A stretch of DNA of 6,784 nt from Candidatus Zixiibacteriota bacterium (GCA_020341875.1 CP070839.1:1682340-1689123), one strand, 5' to 3'; numbered from the stretch's first letter, positions 1 through 6,664 are shown. The notes: a model not told the origin generated them from the sequence alone. Made by a program: numbers and translations.

Positions 1-528
1 CTGATCAAGGCCAACTTCTCCGCCCGCATCGCCTTTCAGGTCGCCTCCAAGATTGATTCCCGCACCATCTTGGACTGCAACGGGGCGGAGAAGCTCCTGG
101 GCTCGGGAGACATGCTTTTCATAGAAACCGGCCACCCCGAACCGAGAAGGCTTCACGGCGCCTTCATCTCCAGCGAGGAGACCTCCCGCATCGTGGAGTT
201 CATCAAGGGACAGGATTATTCGGTGGAGCCGACCGAGATGCTCTCCACCGAGCCCGAGGAGGTCATCATACGGGAGGACGCAGAGAGGGATAACGATCTT
301 TTCCGCAAGGCGGCGGAGCTGGTGATCAGACACAAGCAGGGCTCGGTGTCGCTTTTGCAGCGGAGACTGGCCATCGGCTATCAGCGGGCGGCCCGTCTGA
401 TAGATCAGCTGGAAGAGGAGGGGGTGGTGGGGCCTTACGATGGAAGCAAGGCCAGGGAGGTGCTGGTGGACGCCCTGTATCTGGAAGGGGAGAAATTCAG
501 AGAGAGGAAAAACCGGGAGGCGAATTAG
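1..528 (+). CDS. ftsK: DNA translocase FtsK, C-terminal part (5' end outside window)
   Basis: The frame is open from the first base, so the gene starts upstream; 175 C-terminal residues are visible. FtsK is a hexameric ATP-driven DNA pump anchored at the division septum that moves chromosome ends, usually toward dif sites for XerCD recombination. The first ~75 residues are the end of the RecA-like motor: IKANFSARIAFQVASKIDSR, then GAEKLLGSGDMLF and HGAFIS, all standard FtsK blocks. An acidic linker (TEPEEVIIREDAERD) leads to the gamma winged helix at about residues 98-160, with the typical AELVIRHKQGSVSLLQRRL and YQRAARLIDQLEEEGVVGP segments that read polar DNA motifs. The Walker motifs and membrane segments lie outside the window. 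The TAG stop abuts the ATG of lolA, which suggests co-translation. Family assignment is very secure. Confidence 0.96.
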   Translation: MIKANFSARIAFQVASKIDSRTILDCNGAEKLLGSGDMLFIETGHPEPRRLHGAFISSEETSRIVEFIKGQDYSVEPTEMLSTEPEEVIIREDAERDNDLFRKAAELVIRHKQGSVSLLQRRLAIGYQRAARLIDQLEEEGVVGPYDGSKAREVLVDALYLEGEKFRERKNREAN

Positions 529-1182
529 ATGAGAAGACTCGTCATGGCCGCAGCCTTCTTAATCGTCCCCTTTGTCATTATCACCTGTGTTCGCAGCGCA
601 AAAGCGGTGAGCTCGGACGAGCTGGCTCAGCAGGTGGAGAAAAAATACCGCTCGCTCAAATCCCTCTCGGTGGACTTCGAAAAAATCACCCGTTCCGAGA
701 TCTTTGAGACCGAGAGCAAGATCAAGGGCAAGATGCTTCTCAAGAATCCGGACAAGTTCAAAATCGACACCAAGGATGAGACCATCGTATGCGATGGGGA
801 ATTCGTATGGAGCTATTCGGTGGAGAACCAGCAGGTGATCAAGAACCTGGCGGATCGATCCGAAAACCTGTTCAAGCCCAATCAATACCTGGCCAATTTC
901 AGGTCCGGGTACGTGCCCCGACTGACGGGTGAGGAGAAGATCGACCGCACCCGATGTTATAAGCTCTCGCTTTCGCCCAAGGAAGAGGACGTGTTCATAA
1001 AGAAGATGACCATCTGGGTGGATAAGAAGAAACTCCTGGCCAAGAAATTAGAATACACCGATTCCAACGATAATCAGGTCACCCTGATCTTCCAACGAAC
1101 AAAGACCAACCGTAAAATCAAAGATTCGGAATTTGTCTTCCAAACCCCACCCGGTGTGGAGGAACTGGATTTGAGTGAGTAA
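529..1182 (+). CDS. lolA: Outer-membrane lipoprotein carrier protein LolA-like
   Basis: LolA is a periplasmic chaperone that takes lipoproteins released by the LolCDE transporter and carries them to the outer membrane. The 217-residue product has a Sec signal peptide (MRR, hydrophobic core ~4-19, probable cleavage after AKA at residue 26). The mature part has the LolA pattern: SLKSLSVDFEKITRS (~42-56), GKMLLKNPDKFKID (67-80), IVCDGEFVWSYS (86-97), a central IKKMTIWVDKKKLLAKKLEY strand pair and the closing FVFQTPPGVEELD. Length fits the family. Two mature cysteines (C88, C143) are present; whether they pair is unknown. The start is set by GGGAGG at 515-520, 8 bases before the ATG, directly after the ftsK stop. 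LolA sequences diverge widely and unlinked LolA-like proteins exist, so the exact client range is inferred. Confidence 0.9.
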   Translation: MRRLVMAAAFLIVPFVIITCVRSAKAVSSDELAQQVEKKYRSLKSLSVDFEKITRSEIFETESKIKGKMLLKNPDKFKIDTKDETIVCDGEFVWSYSVENQQVIKNLADRSENLFKPNQYLANFRSGYVPRLTGEEKIDRTRCYKLSLSPKEEDVFIKKMTIWVDKKKLLAKKLEYTDSNDNQVTLIFQRTKTNRKIKDSEFVFQTPPGVEELDLSE

Positions 1183-1281
1183 GGTCGAATCGAAGCACGC
1201 CGGAGTCGGGTGTAGGGTCTTGCTTAAGATGAGGAATGTCCGAGAATGGGCTTGACCATTGCATCGAGGAAATGAAAGTCT

Positions 1282-2613
1282 ATGGCCAGAACCGTTTGGA
1301 TTGAGAGCTTGGGCTGTCCCAAGAATGAGGTAGACGGGGAGAGGATGCAGAGTGCTCTCACAAGGAAAGGATTTAAGATCGCAGACGATCGGAGCCGGGC
1401 GGACGTTTTGATACTCAACACCTGTGGTTTCATCCAGTCGGCAAAAGAGGAATCGATAGAGGAGATATTCAACCTGATCGCCCTGAAAAGTCAGAATGGG
1501 CGCAAGAAAATCCTAGTCTGCGGGTGTTTGGCCCAGCGTTACCCGAATGAGTTGTGGACGCAGATGCCGGAGGTCGACGGCCTCTTTGGAATAGGCGAGA
1601 TTGACAAGGTGGGTTCGATCTGCTCCTCCGTGCTGCAGGGGAAGAGAACTCTCTCGGTCAGTCCGCTGGGAAGACCAAGCGGCGTGGCCCAGATGAAGAG
1701 AACGGCAGAGAAACGCCCCTATGCTTACATTAAGATCGCGGATGGCTGTGATAACCTTTGCAGTTACTGCGCCATCCCTGCCATCAGGGGGGACTTTCGA
1801 AGCAAGAAGATCAAAGATGTATTGGAGGAGGCGCGCCAGCTCGCTGAGAACGGAGTCAAGGAGATCAATCTGATCGCCCAGGACACCACGCTGTACGGCA
1901 TCGATCTGTATGGAGAGAGGAGACTGCCTCGGCTGCTTGCCTCCCTGAGCAGAATCTCCGGCCTGGAGTGGATCCGGTTGCTATATACGCATCCGGCTCA
2001 TTTCTCCGACGAGCTGATCGATCAGATTGCTTCCGACCCAAAGGTGTGCAAATACGTCGATCTGCCTCTGCAGCACATCTCAGACCAGATGCTGACTAAG
2101 ATGAACCGTAAGGTGAGCAGAAAGAAGGTCGAGAACCTCATCCAAAAACTAAGAGAGAGAATACCTTGTCTGACTTTACGGACGTCATTCATCGTGGGCT
2201 TTCCCGGGGAGAAGAAGAAACATTTCGGGGAATTGCTGAAGTTCGTCGAGGAGGTCAGATTCGATAAGTTAGGCGCCTTTCCATATTCAAAGGAGGAAGA
2301 CACCAAAGCATACAGTCTCAAAGGACAAGTTCCCTCCGCGCTCAAGCAGGAGAGATTGGACGAGCTAATGCTCACCCAGCAGAAGATCGCATTTGAAAAA
2401 AACGAAGCAAAGATGGGAGGAACTTTAACGGTTCTGATTGACAATAAATCGGAGGAGGCGGGCTGTTTTCTCGGCAGAAGCCAGGGCGAGGCGCCTGAGG
2501 TGGATGGAACCATTCGAGTTAAGGGGAAAGAGGTCAGGATAGGCCGACTTGTTAAGGTTGAGATTGTGGATTGGTGTGGCTATGACCTCATTGGCCAGCA
2601 AACCCGGGAATGA
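1282..2613 (+). CDS. rimO: Ribosomal protein S12 methylthiotransferase RimO
   Basis: RimO is a cytoplasmic radical SAM enzyme that adds a methylthio group to the beta-carbon of a conserved aspartate in ribosomal protein S12. The 443-residue product has the three expected domains. The N-terminal UPF0004 domain has SLGCPKNEVDGE, LNTCGFIQSAKEESIEE and LVCGCLAQRYP, giving second-cluster cysteines C12, C48 and C82. The radical SAM core has the CxxxCxxC motif at C156, C160, C163 (GCDNLCSYCAIP), then LIAQDTTLYGIDLYGE, LLYTHPAHFSDELI, YVDLPLQHISDQML and SFIVGFPGE. The C-terminal TRAM region has GRSQGEAPEVDG and VKVEIVDWCGYDLIG. NTCGFI...AKEESIE and IAQDTTLYG favour RimO over the tRNA enzymes MiaB and MtaB. 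Length is typical. The start is the ATG 11 bases after GAGGA (1266-1270); an ATG at 1272 is out of frame and soon stops. Confidence 0.96.
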   Translation: MARTVWIESLGCPKNEVDGERMQSALTRKGFKIADDRSRADVLILNTCGFIQSAKEESIEEIFNLIALKSQNGRKKILVCGCLAQRYPNELWTQMPEVDGLFGIGEIDKVGSICSSVLQGKRTLSVSPLGRPSGVAQMKRTAEKRPYAYIKIADGCDNLCSYCAIPAIRGDFRSKKIKDVLEEARQLAENGVKEINLIAQDTTLYGIDLYGERRLPRLLASLSRISGLEWIRLLYTHPAHFSDELIDQIASDPKVCKYVDLPLQHISDQMLTKMNRKVSRKKVENLIQKLRERIPCLTLRTSFIVGFPGEKKKHFGELLKFVEEVRFDKLGAFPYSKEEDTKAYSLKGQVPSALKQERLDELMLTQQKIAFEKNEAKMGGTLTVLIDNKSEEAGCFLGRSQGEAPEVDGTIRVKGKEVRIGRLVKVEIVDWCGYDLIGQQTRE

Positions 2614-2729
2614 GAGGTCAAGGGTTCAGATGGTGATGACGGTCGGTAGGTCTGAAATCCGCCGCCAGAGGAGAGGCGACAGGACGAGAAGTGATGTGTC
2701 GGACAATCCGGCCAAAGGGGTGAGCCGTA

Positions 2730-2741
2730 TGGTACGTACCA
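2730..2741. promoter_or_regulatory. Perfect 12-bp palindrome in the rimO-radical SAM gap
   Basis: TGGTACGTACCA is a perfect palindrome inside the 172-bp gap between rimO and the SplB-like gene, 44 bases upstream of the proposed CTG start. A dimeric regulator could bind such a site, but I see no convincing -35/-10 pair around it and no second copy in the window. The operator role is a guess; only the palindrome is directly visible. The rest of the gap holds no credible gene or terminator. Confidence 0.35.
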
Positions 2742-2775
2742 AAGACTTGATAAATCCAGCTTACCCGAGCGGAAG

Positions 2776-2781
2776 AAGGTG
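2776..2781 (+). promoter_or_regulatory. Ribosome binding site deciding a CTG start
   Basis: AAGGTG, within a purine-rich run (GGAAGAAGGTG, 2771-2781), lies 4 bases before the CTG at 2786. It differs from AAGGAG by one base. The in-frame TAG at 2783-2785 rules out any start further upstream, so this site supports translation beginning at 2786. The spacing is a little short. Confidence 0.6.
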
Positions 2782-2785
2782 CTAG

Positions 2786-3598
2786 CTGAAGATTGCTGAA
2801 GTAGAATGCAAGAATGCTCTGGTCAAATCAAGAATCGAAGGTCTGGACTACGCCCTGAATCCATACACGGGCTGCCAGCATGCTTGCGTATACTGTTATG
2901 CCGAGTTTATGAAGAAGTACACCAACCATAAGGAGGATTGGGGAGAGTTCGTGGATGTCAAAATCAACGTTGCCGAGCGCCTGCGACAGCAAATCAAGAA
3001 AACCCGACCGGGAACGGTGCAGCTGGGGACGGTGACCGATGCCTATCAGCCCTTAGAAGAGCGATTTCGCCTGACCCGTCGATGCCTTGAGGTTCTGGCA
3101 GATTCCGACTTCCCGGTCACCATCCAGACCAAATCGGATCTGGTCTTAAGAGACGTGGATATCCTGAGGAAGATAAAAGACAAAGAGGTGGGTCTTACCA
3201 TCACCTGTTCTGATCCGGAGGTGGAGAGGCTCTTCGAGCCTGGTACCTCAAACCTGGACCGCCGTTTAGACGCGCTGAAGGGGCTGCGGAAAATGGGCAT
3301 TCCCACGTATGTCTTCTTTGGGCCGATTCTGCCATTTTTTTCCGATCACGCGGACTCCCTTCTTCTGCTTTTCAAACGGTTGCAGAAGACGGGAGTGAGG
3401 AAGATATATCTGGATAAGATGAATTACCTTAAGGGGAAGCGAAAGAAGATCAGCCGTATTTTGGTGGATAATTTCCCCCATGCTTTGCGCTTCTATGACG
3501 GTGTGGTGGAGCGCGAAGAGAAGTATACGGAATGGCTGAAGGCCACCTTGGCTTCGACTCTCTCCCGGTTTCCCTTCGAGCCGGAGATCTTGTTCTAG
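2786..3598 (+). CDS. SplB-like radical SAM protein (Rv2578c-type), CTG start
   Basis: This is a 270-residue radical SAM protein of the spore-photoproduct-lyase-like group (COG1533). The cysteine motif is C30-x3-C34-x2-C37 (NPYTGCQHACVYCYA) and should hold the 4Fe-4S cluster that cleaves S-adenosylmethionine. Other family blocks follow: YTNHKEDWGEFVDVKIN, LGTVTDAYQPLE, FPVTIQTKSDLVLRD, DPEVERLFEPGTSNLDRRL and GIPTYVFFGPILPF. The start is chosen from protein conservation: residues from 2786 (KIAEVECKNALVKS) match the usual N-terminus after the initiator Met, the codon is CTG, and an in-frame TAG precedes it. The next ATG (2909) falls after the cysteines and would give a dead enzyme. Where true SPL has its hydrogen-donor cysteine (AACTSD context, from memory), this protein reads GTVTD, so DNA photoproduct repair should not be assumed. 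The substrate is unknown. Confidence 0.85.
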   Translation: MKIAEVECKNALVKSRIEGLDYALNPYTGCQHACVYCYAEFMKKYTNHKEDWGEFVDVKINVAERLRQQIKKTRPGTVQLGTVTDAYQPLEERFRLTRRCLEVLADSDFPVTIQTKSDLVLRDVDILRKIKDKEVGLTITCSDPEVERLFEPGTSNLDRRLDALKGLRKMGIPTYVFFGPILPFFSDHADSLLLLFKRLQKTGVRKIYLDKMNYLKGKRKKISRILVDNFPHALRFYDGVVEREEKYTEWLKATLASTLSRFPFEPEILF

Positions 3599-3612
3599 AA
3601 AGAAGCGAAGAA

Positions 3613-3618
3613 AAGGAG
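3613..3618 (+). promoter_or_regulatory. Ribosome binding site for the lytic transglycosylase
   Basis: AAGGAG ends 5 bases before the ATG at 3624. It is the cleanest Shine-Dalgarno sequence in the window and decides the start in favour of 3624 over the in-frame ATG at 3663. Confidence 0.75.
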
Positions 3619-3623
3619 TTGTC

Positions 3624-4289
3624 ATGACACTGGGAGTGAAGGTGATCAGAAAAAGCGGAATCATGGTCTCGAAATTCATAGGCGCACTCCTGATCCTACT
3701 CTATCTGGGCCAGTCGGTGGCCATAATCTATCTGGTTCAGGACAGGCATGAACTGGAGGGCATTCTCAGAGAGCAGCAGATTAAGATAAATGAGCTGGAG
3801 GAGAAGCTGAAGATATTGGACATCATCGAGGAGTTTCAGGTGGGGTTCAAGGATGAGGAGGTGGCGCAGCTCACCCAGGTGGTCTACGACGAGAGCAAGA
3901 AGTACGGATATGATCCCCTCTTGATTCTGGCTCTGATCCTGACCGAAAGTTCGTTTCGAAAAGGGCAGGTCTCGGAGATGGGAGCCATGGGATTGATGCA
4001 GGTGAAGCCCTCGGTGGGATCTGCGCTCTCGCGAAGAAGAGGGATAAATTGGAAAGGAGAGCTCTCCCTTTTTGAGCCCGCCTTTAACATTCAACTGGGA
4101 ACGCTTTACCTGTTTGAGTTAATTCTGAAATTCAAAGACGTGAAAAAGGCCATAATCGCATATAACCTGGGCGAGAACGCCCTGAAGCTTCGCTTAAGAG
4201 ACGGGCAGAATCCGCCCACCTATTTTCTCCGCAGGGTTTTGAAAAAGTACGAGGAGCTGAAAGAAAAATATGACCCTCCCAGAGGTTAG
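3624..4289 (+). CDS. Membrane-anchored lytic transglycosylase (SLT domain)
   Basis: This 221-residue protein should cleave the MurNAc-GlcNAc bond of peptidoglycan, leaving 1,6-anhydro ends, from the periplasmic face of the inner membrane. One hydrophobic segment (about 17-37) follows a basic N-terminus (KVIRK) and probably acts as an uncleaved anchor. A short coiled coil (~38-65, ELEGILREQQIKINELEEKL) comes next. The SLT catalytic domain spans ~80-215: the catalytic glutamate is E108 in LILTESSF, followed by GAMGLMQVKP (120-129), FNIQLGTLYL and AYNLGE (179-184), a variant of the usual AYNAGP. SLT domains of this layout (Slt70/MltE/MltC type, GH23) act alone or in secretion and division complexes. 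It lies 25 bp after the SplB-like gene and overlaps the next gene by 20 bp, so the envelope block is probably one transcript. Confidence 0.9.
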   Translation: MTLGVKVIRKSGIMVSKFIGALLILLYLGQSVAIIYLVQDRHELEGILREQQIKINELEEKLKILDIIEEFQVGFKDEEVAQLTQVVYDESKKYGYDPLLILALILTESSFRKGQVSEMGAMGLMQVKPSVGSALSRRRGINWKGELSLFEPAFNIQLGTLYLFELILKFKDVKKAIIAYNLGENALKLRLRDGQNPPTYFLRRVLKKYEELKEKYDPPRG

Positions 4290-4974
4290 AAAACCCTTTT
4301 TCGACAGATGGAAGGCAAGATCGATCCTGAGGATCCTCTTAGCCTTGTTGTTTGTACAATTGGCGACACTGGGCCACGACGCTATCGGTCAGACTAAGGA
4401 GTCTGAAGACGAGAATCCACCTTCCAACGAGGAGTTTCTGCGACAATCCGTCAGGTCGCTTTTCGAACGAACGTTTGATGACTTTCCGGAGGCTGGCTCA
4501 CACCCTGTGTTCTTGCAGGCAGAGAGAGAGCATCCGGCGAATTGGCTCCTGGAGGACGAACTTGTCTCTTATCTTCTCTCCATGAAATACCAGGTGGCCT
4601 TGCGCTCGAGCGAACCCGAGGGCAATTCAAGGGAATTCAACTCACTGTTCTATCGTATCATCGAGATGCGCCTGGATTATCCCGAGGTCAGAAGAAAGGG
4701 ATTACTGGGTGGAAGGATGGTAAGCAGAAGAGCCTCCCTCAATCTGTCGTTCCGACTGGAAGGGGGAGCCGCCGGAAGGGTGCTCTGGACCAAGAGGGGA
4801 CAGGAGGAGAATTCGGATCTGGTGAAGAGGAGCAGGGTTAAGTCGATAAACAATGATTCTTATCCCATCCTGAACCCATCTCTCCCGGATGACCCCCAGA
4901 GCAGGTTCTTGGAGCCGGCATTGGTGGCTGTGGTAGTGGGAGGGCTCATTTACCTTTTCTTCGCCAGTAGATGA
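4270..4974 (+). CDS. Uncharacterised exported protein with C-terminal membrane anchor
   Basis: I do not recognise a named family. The 234-residue product begins with a basic stretch and a hydrophobic core (~19-35), with a possible signal peptidase site after AIG (38-40). A low-complexity acidic linker (ESEDENPPSNEE) follows. The soluble middle has a helical part (FLRQSVRSLFERTFDDF), then WLLEDELVSYLLSMKYQVALRS and FNSLFYRIIEMRLDYPEVRR, and strand-like RRASLNLSFRLE and GRVLWTKRG. It closes with a hydrophobic segment (~214-231) ending in FFASR. The mix suggests a small alpha/beta periplasmic domain on a C-terminal tail; I recall similar unnamed proteins in FCB-type genomes, but that is impression only. 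The start overlaps the transglycosylase by 20 bp, with GAGGAG (4251-4256) 13 bases away. Its stop overlaps the bamD start (ATGA). The context points to envelope assembly or wall remodelling; function is unknown. Confidence 0.85.
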   Translation: MTLPEVRKPFFDRWKARSILRILLALLFVQLATLGHDAIGQTKESEDENPPSNEEFLRQSVRSLFERTFDDFPEAGSHPVFLQAEREHPANWLLEDELVSYLLSMKYQVALRSSEPEGNSREFNSLFYRIIEMRLDYPEVRRKGLLGGRMVSRRASLNLSFRLEGGAAGRVLWTKRGQEENSDLVKRSRVKSINNDSYPILNPSLPDDPQSRFLEPALVAVVVGGLIYLFFASR

Positions 4975-5780
4975 AAACTAACATTTTCCGAAAGCCAAAC
5001 ATGAAGACAAAAACATTTCCGCTTGCCTGCCTTCAAATAACCCTCTTGTCTTTTCTTCTCAGCCTAAGTTGCGGGCCCAAAACGCCCAAGCTAGTCCTGG
5101 ATGCGGAAGATCAGTATGCCTTAGCCAGAAGGGAATTTGATGACGGGAACTGGGATAAGGCGGTGGTGGAACTCCAAAAGGTCGTCTTCAATTATCCCGG
5201 AGCAGCTTTCATCGACTCGGCGCAGTATCTTCTGGGGATGGCATACTTCAATCAGGAGGAGTACCCGTCGGCCATACTGGAGCTTAACAAGTTGCTGGTT
5301 TCCTATCCCACCAGCAGGCTCGCCGACGATGCTGCATTCATGGTGGCAAAGAGTGACCTGGAGATGTCGCCCGGGGCGGAGTTGGGTCAGGAGAATACCC
5401 AGAAGGCCGTGGATGGGTTGAGAAACTTCTTAGACGATTATCCGGAGAGCGACAGAAGAGACGATGCTGCCGAGCTTTTGACCAAGGCCAGGGGGAAGCT
5501 GGCCGAGAAGACGTACAAGAACGGATATTTGTACTATAGACTGGGACATTACGAGTCCGCCTTGATATATTTAGAAAAGGTGCTGAACGATTACCACGAT
5601 ACCGGCTGGGCCAAGGACGCCCAATTCCAGATAGCCGAGGTTCATTTCAAGGAGGAAAAATACGATCAGGCCCGGGAGAAGTTCGAAAAATTCCTCCAGG
5701 ATTTTCCCGACCACAAACTGGCCGAGAAGGCGAGGAAGAGGCTAGAGAAATTAGAGAACAAGCTCAGCGTGCAGAAATGA
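4971..5780 (+). CDS. bamD: Outer-membrane assembly lipoprotein BamD-like (TPR)
   Basis: BamD is the essential accessory lipoprotein of the BAM complex, which folds beta-barrel proteins into the outer membrane; it sits on the inner leaflet of that membrane. The 269-residue product has a lipoprotein signal peptide (hydrophobic core ~18-32) with the lipidated cysteine probably C34 in LSLSCG. The rest is TPR-type helical hairpins: ~45-78 (YALARREFDDGNWDKAVVEL), 82-115 (QYLLGMAYFNQEEYPSAILE), 119-158, 178-208 (YKNGYLYYRLGHYESALIYL) and 214-248 (FQIAEVHFKEEKYDQAREKF). The YPTSRLADDAAF pattern is typical of BamD. The start at 4971 overlaps the upstream stop as ATGA and lacks a good Shine-Dalgarno, so coupling is likely; M11 (5001) is an alternative that keeps the signal peptide. 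A YbgF/CpoB-like TPR protein is less likely because of the lipobox and length. Confidence 0.85.
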   Translation: MKTNIFRKPNMKTKTFPLACLQITLLSFLLSLSCGPKTPKLVLDAEDQYALARREFDDGNWDKAVVELQKVVFNYPGAAFIDSAQYLLGMAYFNQEEYPSAILELNKLLVSYPTSRLADDAAFMVAKSDLEMSPGAELGQENTQKAVDGLRNFLDDYPESDRRDDAAELLTKARGKLAEKTYKNGYLYYRLGHYESALIYLEKVLNDYHDTGWAKDAQFQIAEVHFKEEKYDQAREKFEKFLQDFPDHKLAEKARKRLEKLENKLSVQK

Positions 5781-5914
5781 TTGAGGGCGGGTTGTCTCTT
5801 TGCTCTGTCATTCTCCGATTCGGATGCAGGGCGGATGTTTTGTCGTCGTCGCGAGTCGGACTCCCAGAAGGAAGCCCCCGATCAGACTGAGCACCAACGG
5901 CAGAAAGAGTCCGA

Positions 5915-6508
5915 ATGGCTCGAAGGAGAAAGATAGGCATTTTGGGAGGGACCTTTGATCCCATCCATCTCGGACATCTGGTGTTGGCAGAGCAGGTAAA
6001 GGAAAAGCTCAAGCTGGACCAGGTCATCTTCATCCCCTGTTCTCGCTCCCCCCACAAGACCCGTCAGAAGCTCTCACCGGCCCAAGACAGATTCCGAATG
6101 ACCCGACTTGCCCTGGAGGGTAATTTGGGCTTTTCAGTCTCAGACATTGAGTTGAAAAGGAAGGGACTGTCCTACACGGTTGACACCTTGAAGGAGTTGG
6201 AGGATCTTTATCCGAACTCTCAGATGTATTTCCTTACCGGATCAGATGTGCTAAACGAGTTTGGGACCTGGAAAGATCCAAAGCAGATTTACAGGCTGGC
6301 GAAGGTGGTCATCGCCACCAGGCCCGGGTTCGACGAGTTTGATCGTCGGAATCGTTTCGCCAAAAAGAGCATTGTGGTCCCGATAACCGGGATAGACGTC
6401 TCCTCATCTGAAATCAGGCGAAGGGTAAAGAAAGGCAAATCGATCAAGTACTTGGTTCCCTCCAGGGTCGAGGATTTCATCAGAAAGAAGAAGCTCTACC
6501 AACAGTAG
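5915..6508 (+). CDS. nadD: Nicotinate-nucleotide adenylyltransferase NadD
   Basis: NadD transfers AMP from ATP to nicotinate mononucleotide, giving deamido-NAD in the NAD pathway. The 197-residue product has the nucleotidyltransferase fold markers: GILGGTFDPIHLGH (8-21, with the HxGH ATP site at 18-21), PCSRSPHK (41-48), RFRMTRLAL, YTVDTLKEL (87-95), FLTGSDVLNEFGTWKDP (106-122) and SSSEIRRRV (163-171), the ATP-binding SSTEIR variant. Length matches the family. The ATG at 5915 is the only ATG, GTG or TTG start between the in-frame TGA at 5888 and the first conserved motif. Its ribosome binding site is weak (purine-rich AGAAAGAG, 5902-5909). It follows bamD after 134 bp with no visible terminator, so read-through from the envelope block is possible. 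A terminator follows; rsfS, a common downstream partner, is not in the window. Confidence 0.96.
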   Translation: MARRRKIGILGGTFDPIHLGHLVLAEQVKEKLKLDQVIFIPCSRSPHKTRQKLSPAQDRFRMTRLALEGNLGFSVSDIELKRKGLSYTVDTLKELEDLYPNSQMYFLTGSDVLNEFGTWKDPKQIYRLAKVVIATRPGFDEFDRRNRFAKKSIVVPITGIDVSSSEIRRRVKKGKSIKYLVPSRVEDFIRKKKLYQQ

Positions 6509-6549
6509 CATTCCATGGCAGCCCCAAACATTTGTATGCGGCTGTAATT

Positions 6550-6587
6550 GCCCGATTTATCCGCAGGATCTTGAGATCGGGCTTTTT
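6550..6587 (+). terminator. Rho-independent terminator after nadD
   Basis: GCCCGAT (6550-6556) pairs with ATCGGGC (6576-6582), a perfect 7-bp GC-rich stem, followed at once by TTTTTG. Two further pairs (T-G, T-A) can extend the stem inward. The ~15-19 base loop is long and contains GATC-TTGA-GATC, which could compete. It lies 41 bases after the nadD stop and probably ends the transcript. Confidence 0.8.
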
Positions 6588-6608
6588 GTTTACTTGCCCC
6601 GATGCGAC

Positions 6609-6658
6609 GGGTCGGATGAATCCGACCCCTACGATTAGGGGCTGGATTCATCCAGCCC
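6609..6658. repeat. Twin-hairpin REP-like inverted repeat
   Basis: Hairpin 1 is GGGTCGGAT (6609-6617), GA, ATCCGACCC (6620-6628). Hairpin 2 is GGGCTGGAT (6639-6647), TC, ATCCAGCCC (6650-6658). Each has perfect 9-bp arms around a 2-base centre. The two units also form a larger inverted repeat, 6609-6631 against 6636-6658, matching at 19 of 23 positions around a CGAT centre. This is the architecture of REP/BIME or MITE-like dispersed elements. Copy number elsewhere in the genome cannot be seen here. Confidence 0.8.
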
Positions 6659-6664
6659 GACCTG

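Noticed and set aside
529..600. Cysteine at residue 20 of the LolA-like signal peptide as a lipoprotein site
   Set aside because: The preceding residues are IIT, so the -1 position lacks the Gly/Ala/Ser of a lipobox, and a good AKA cleavage site follows at residues 24-26.
1252..1281. TTGACC as a -35 box for rimO
   Set aside because: No -10-like hexamer lies 15-19 bases downstream, and that interval runs into the ribosome binding site and start of rimO.
2549..2785. 78-codon + frame across the end of rimO and the spacer
   Set aside because: It starts inside rimO in another frame, is rich in Arg and Ser with no domain pattern, and ends at the TAG just before the SplB-like gene.
5853..5863. GAGTC-G-GACTC interrupted palindrome in front of nadD
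   Set aside because: 5-bp arms in a 134-bp spacer are expected by chance, and no promoter elements accompany it.
5835..5936. Possible 33-residue + peptide (MFCRRRESDSQ...) overlapping the nadD start
   Set aside because: It has no properly spaced ribosome binding site, no recognisable pattern and very polar composition; chance reading frame is more likely.
5764..6057. Minus-strand 97-codon frame over the bamD-nadD gap
   Set aside because: Most of it is antisense to the secure nadD start and bamD end; the composition is low-quality and there is no supporting ribosome binding site.
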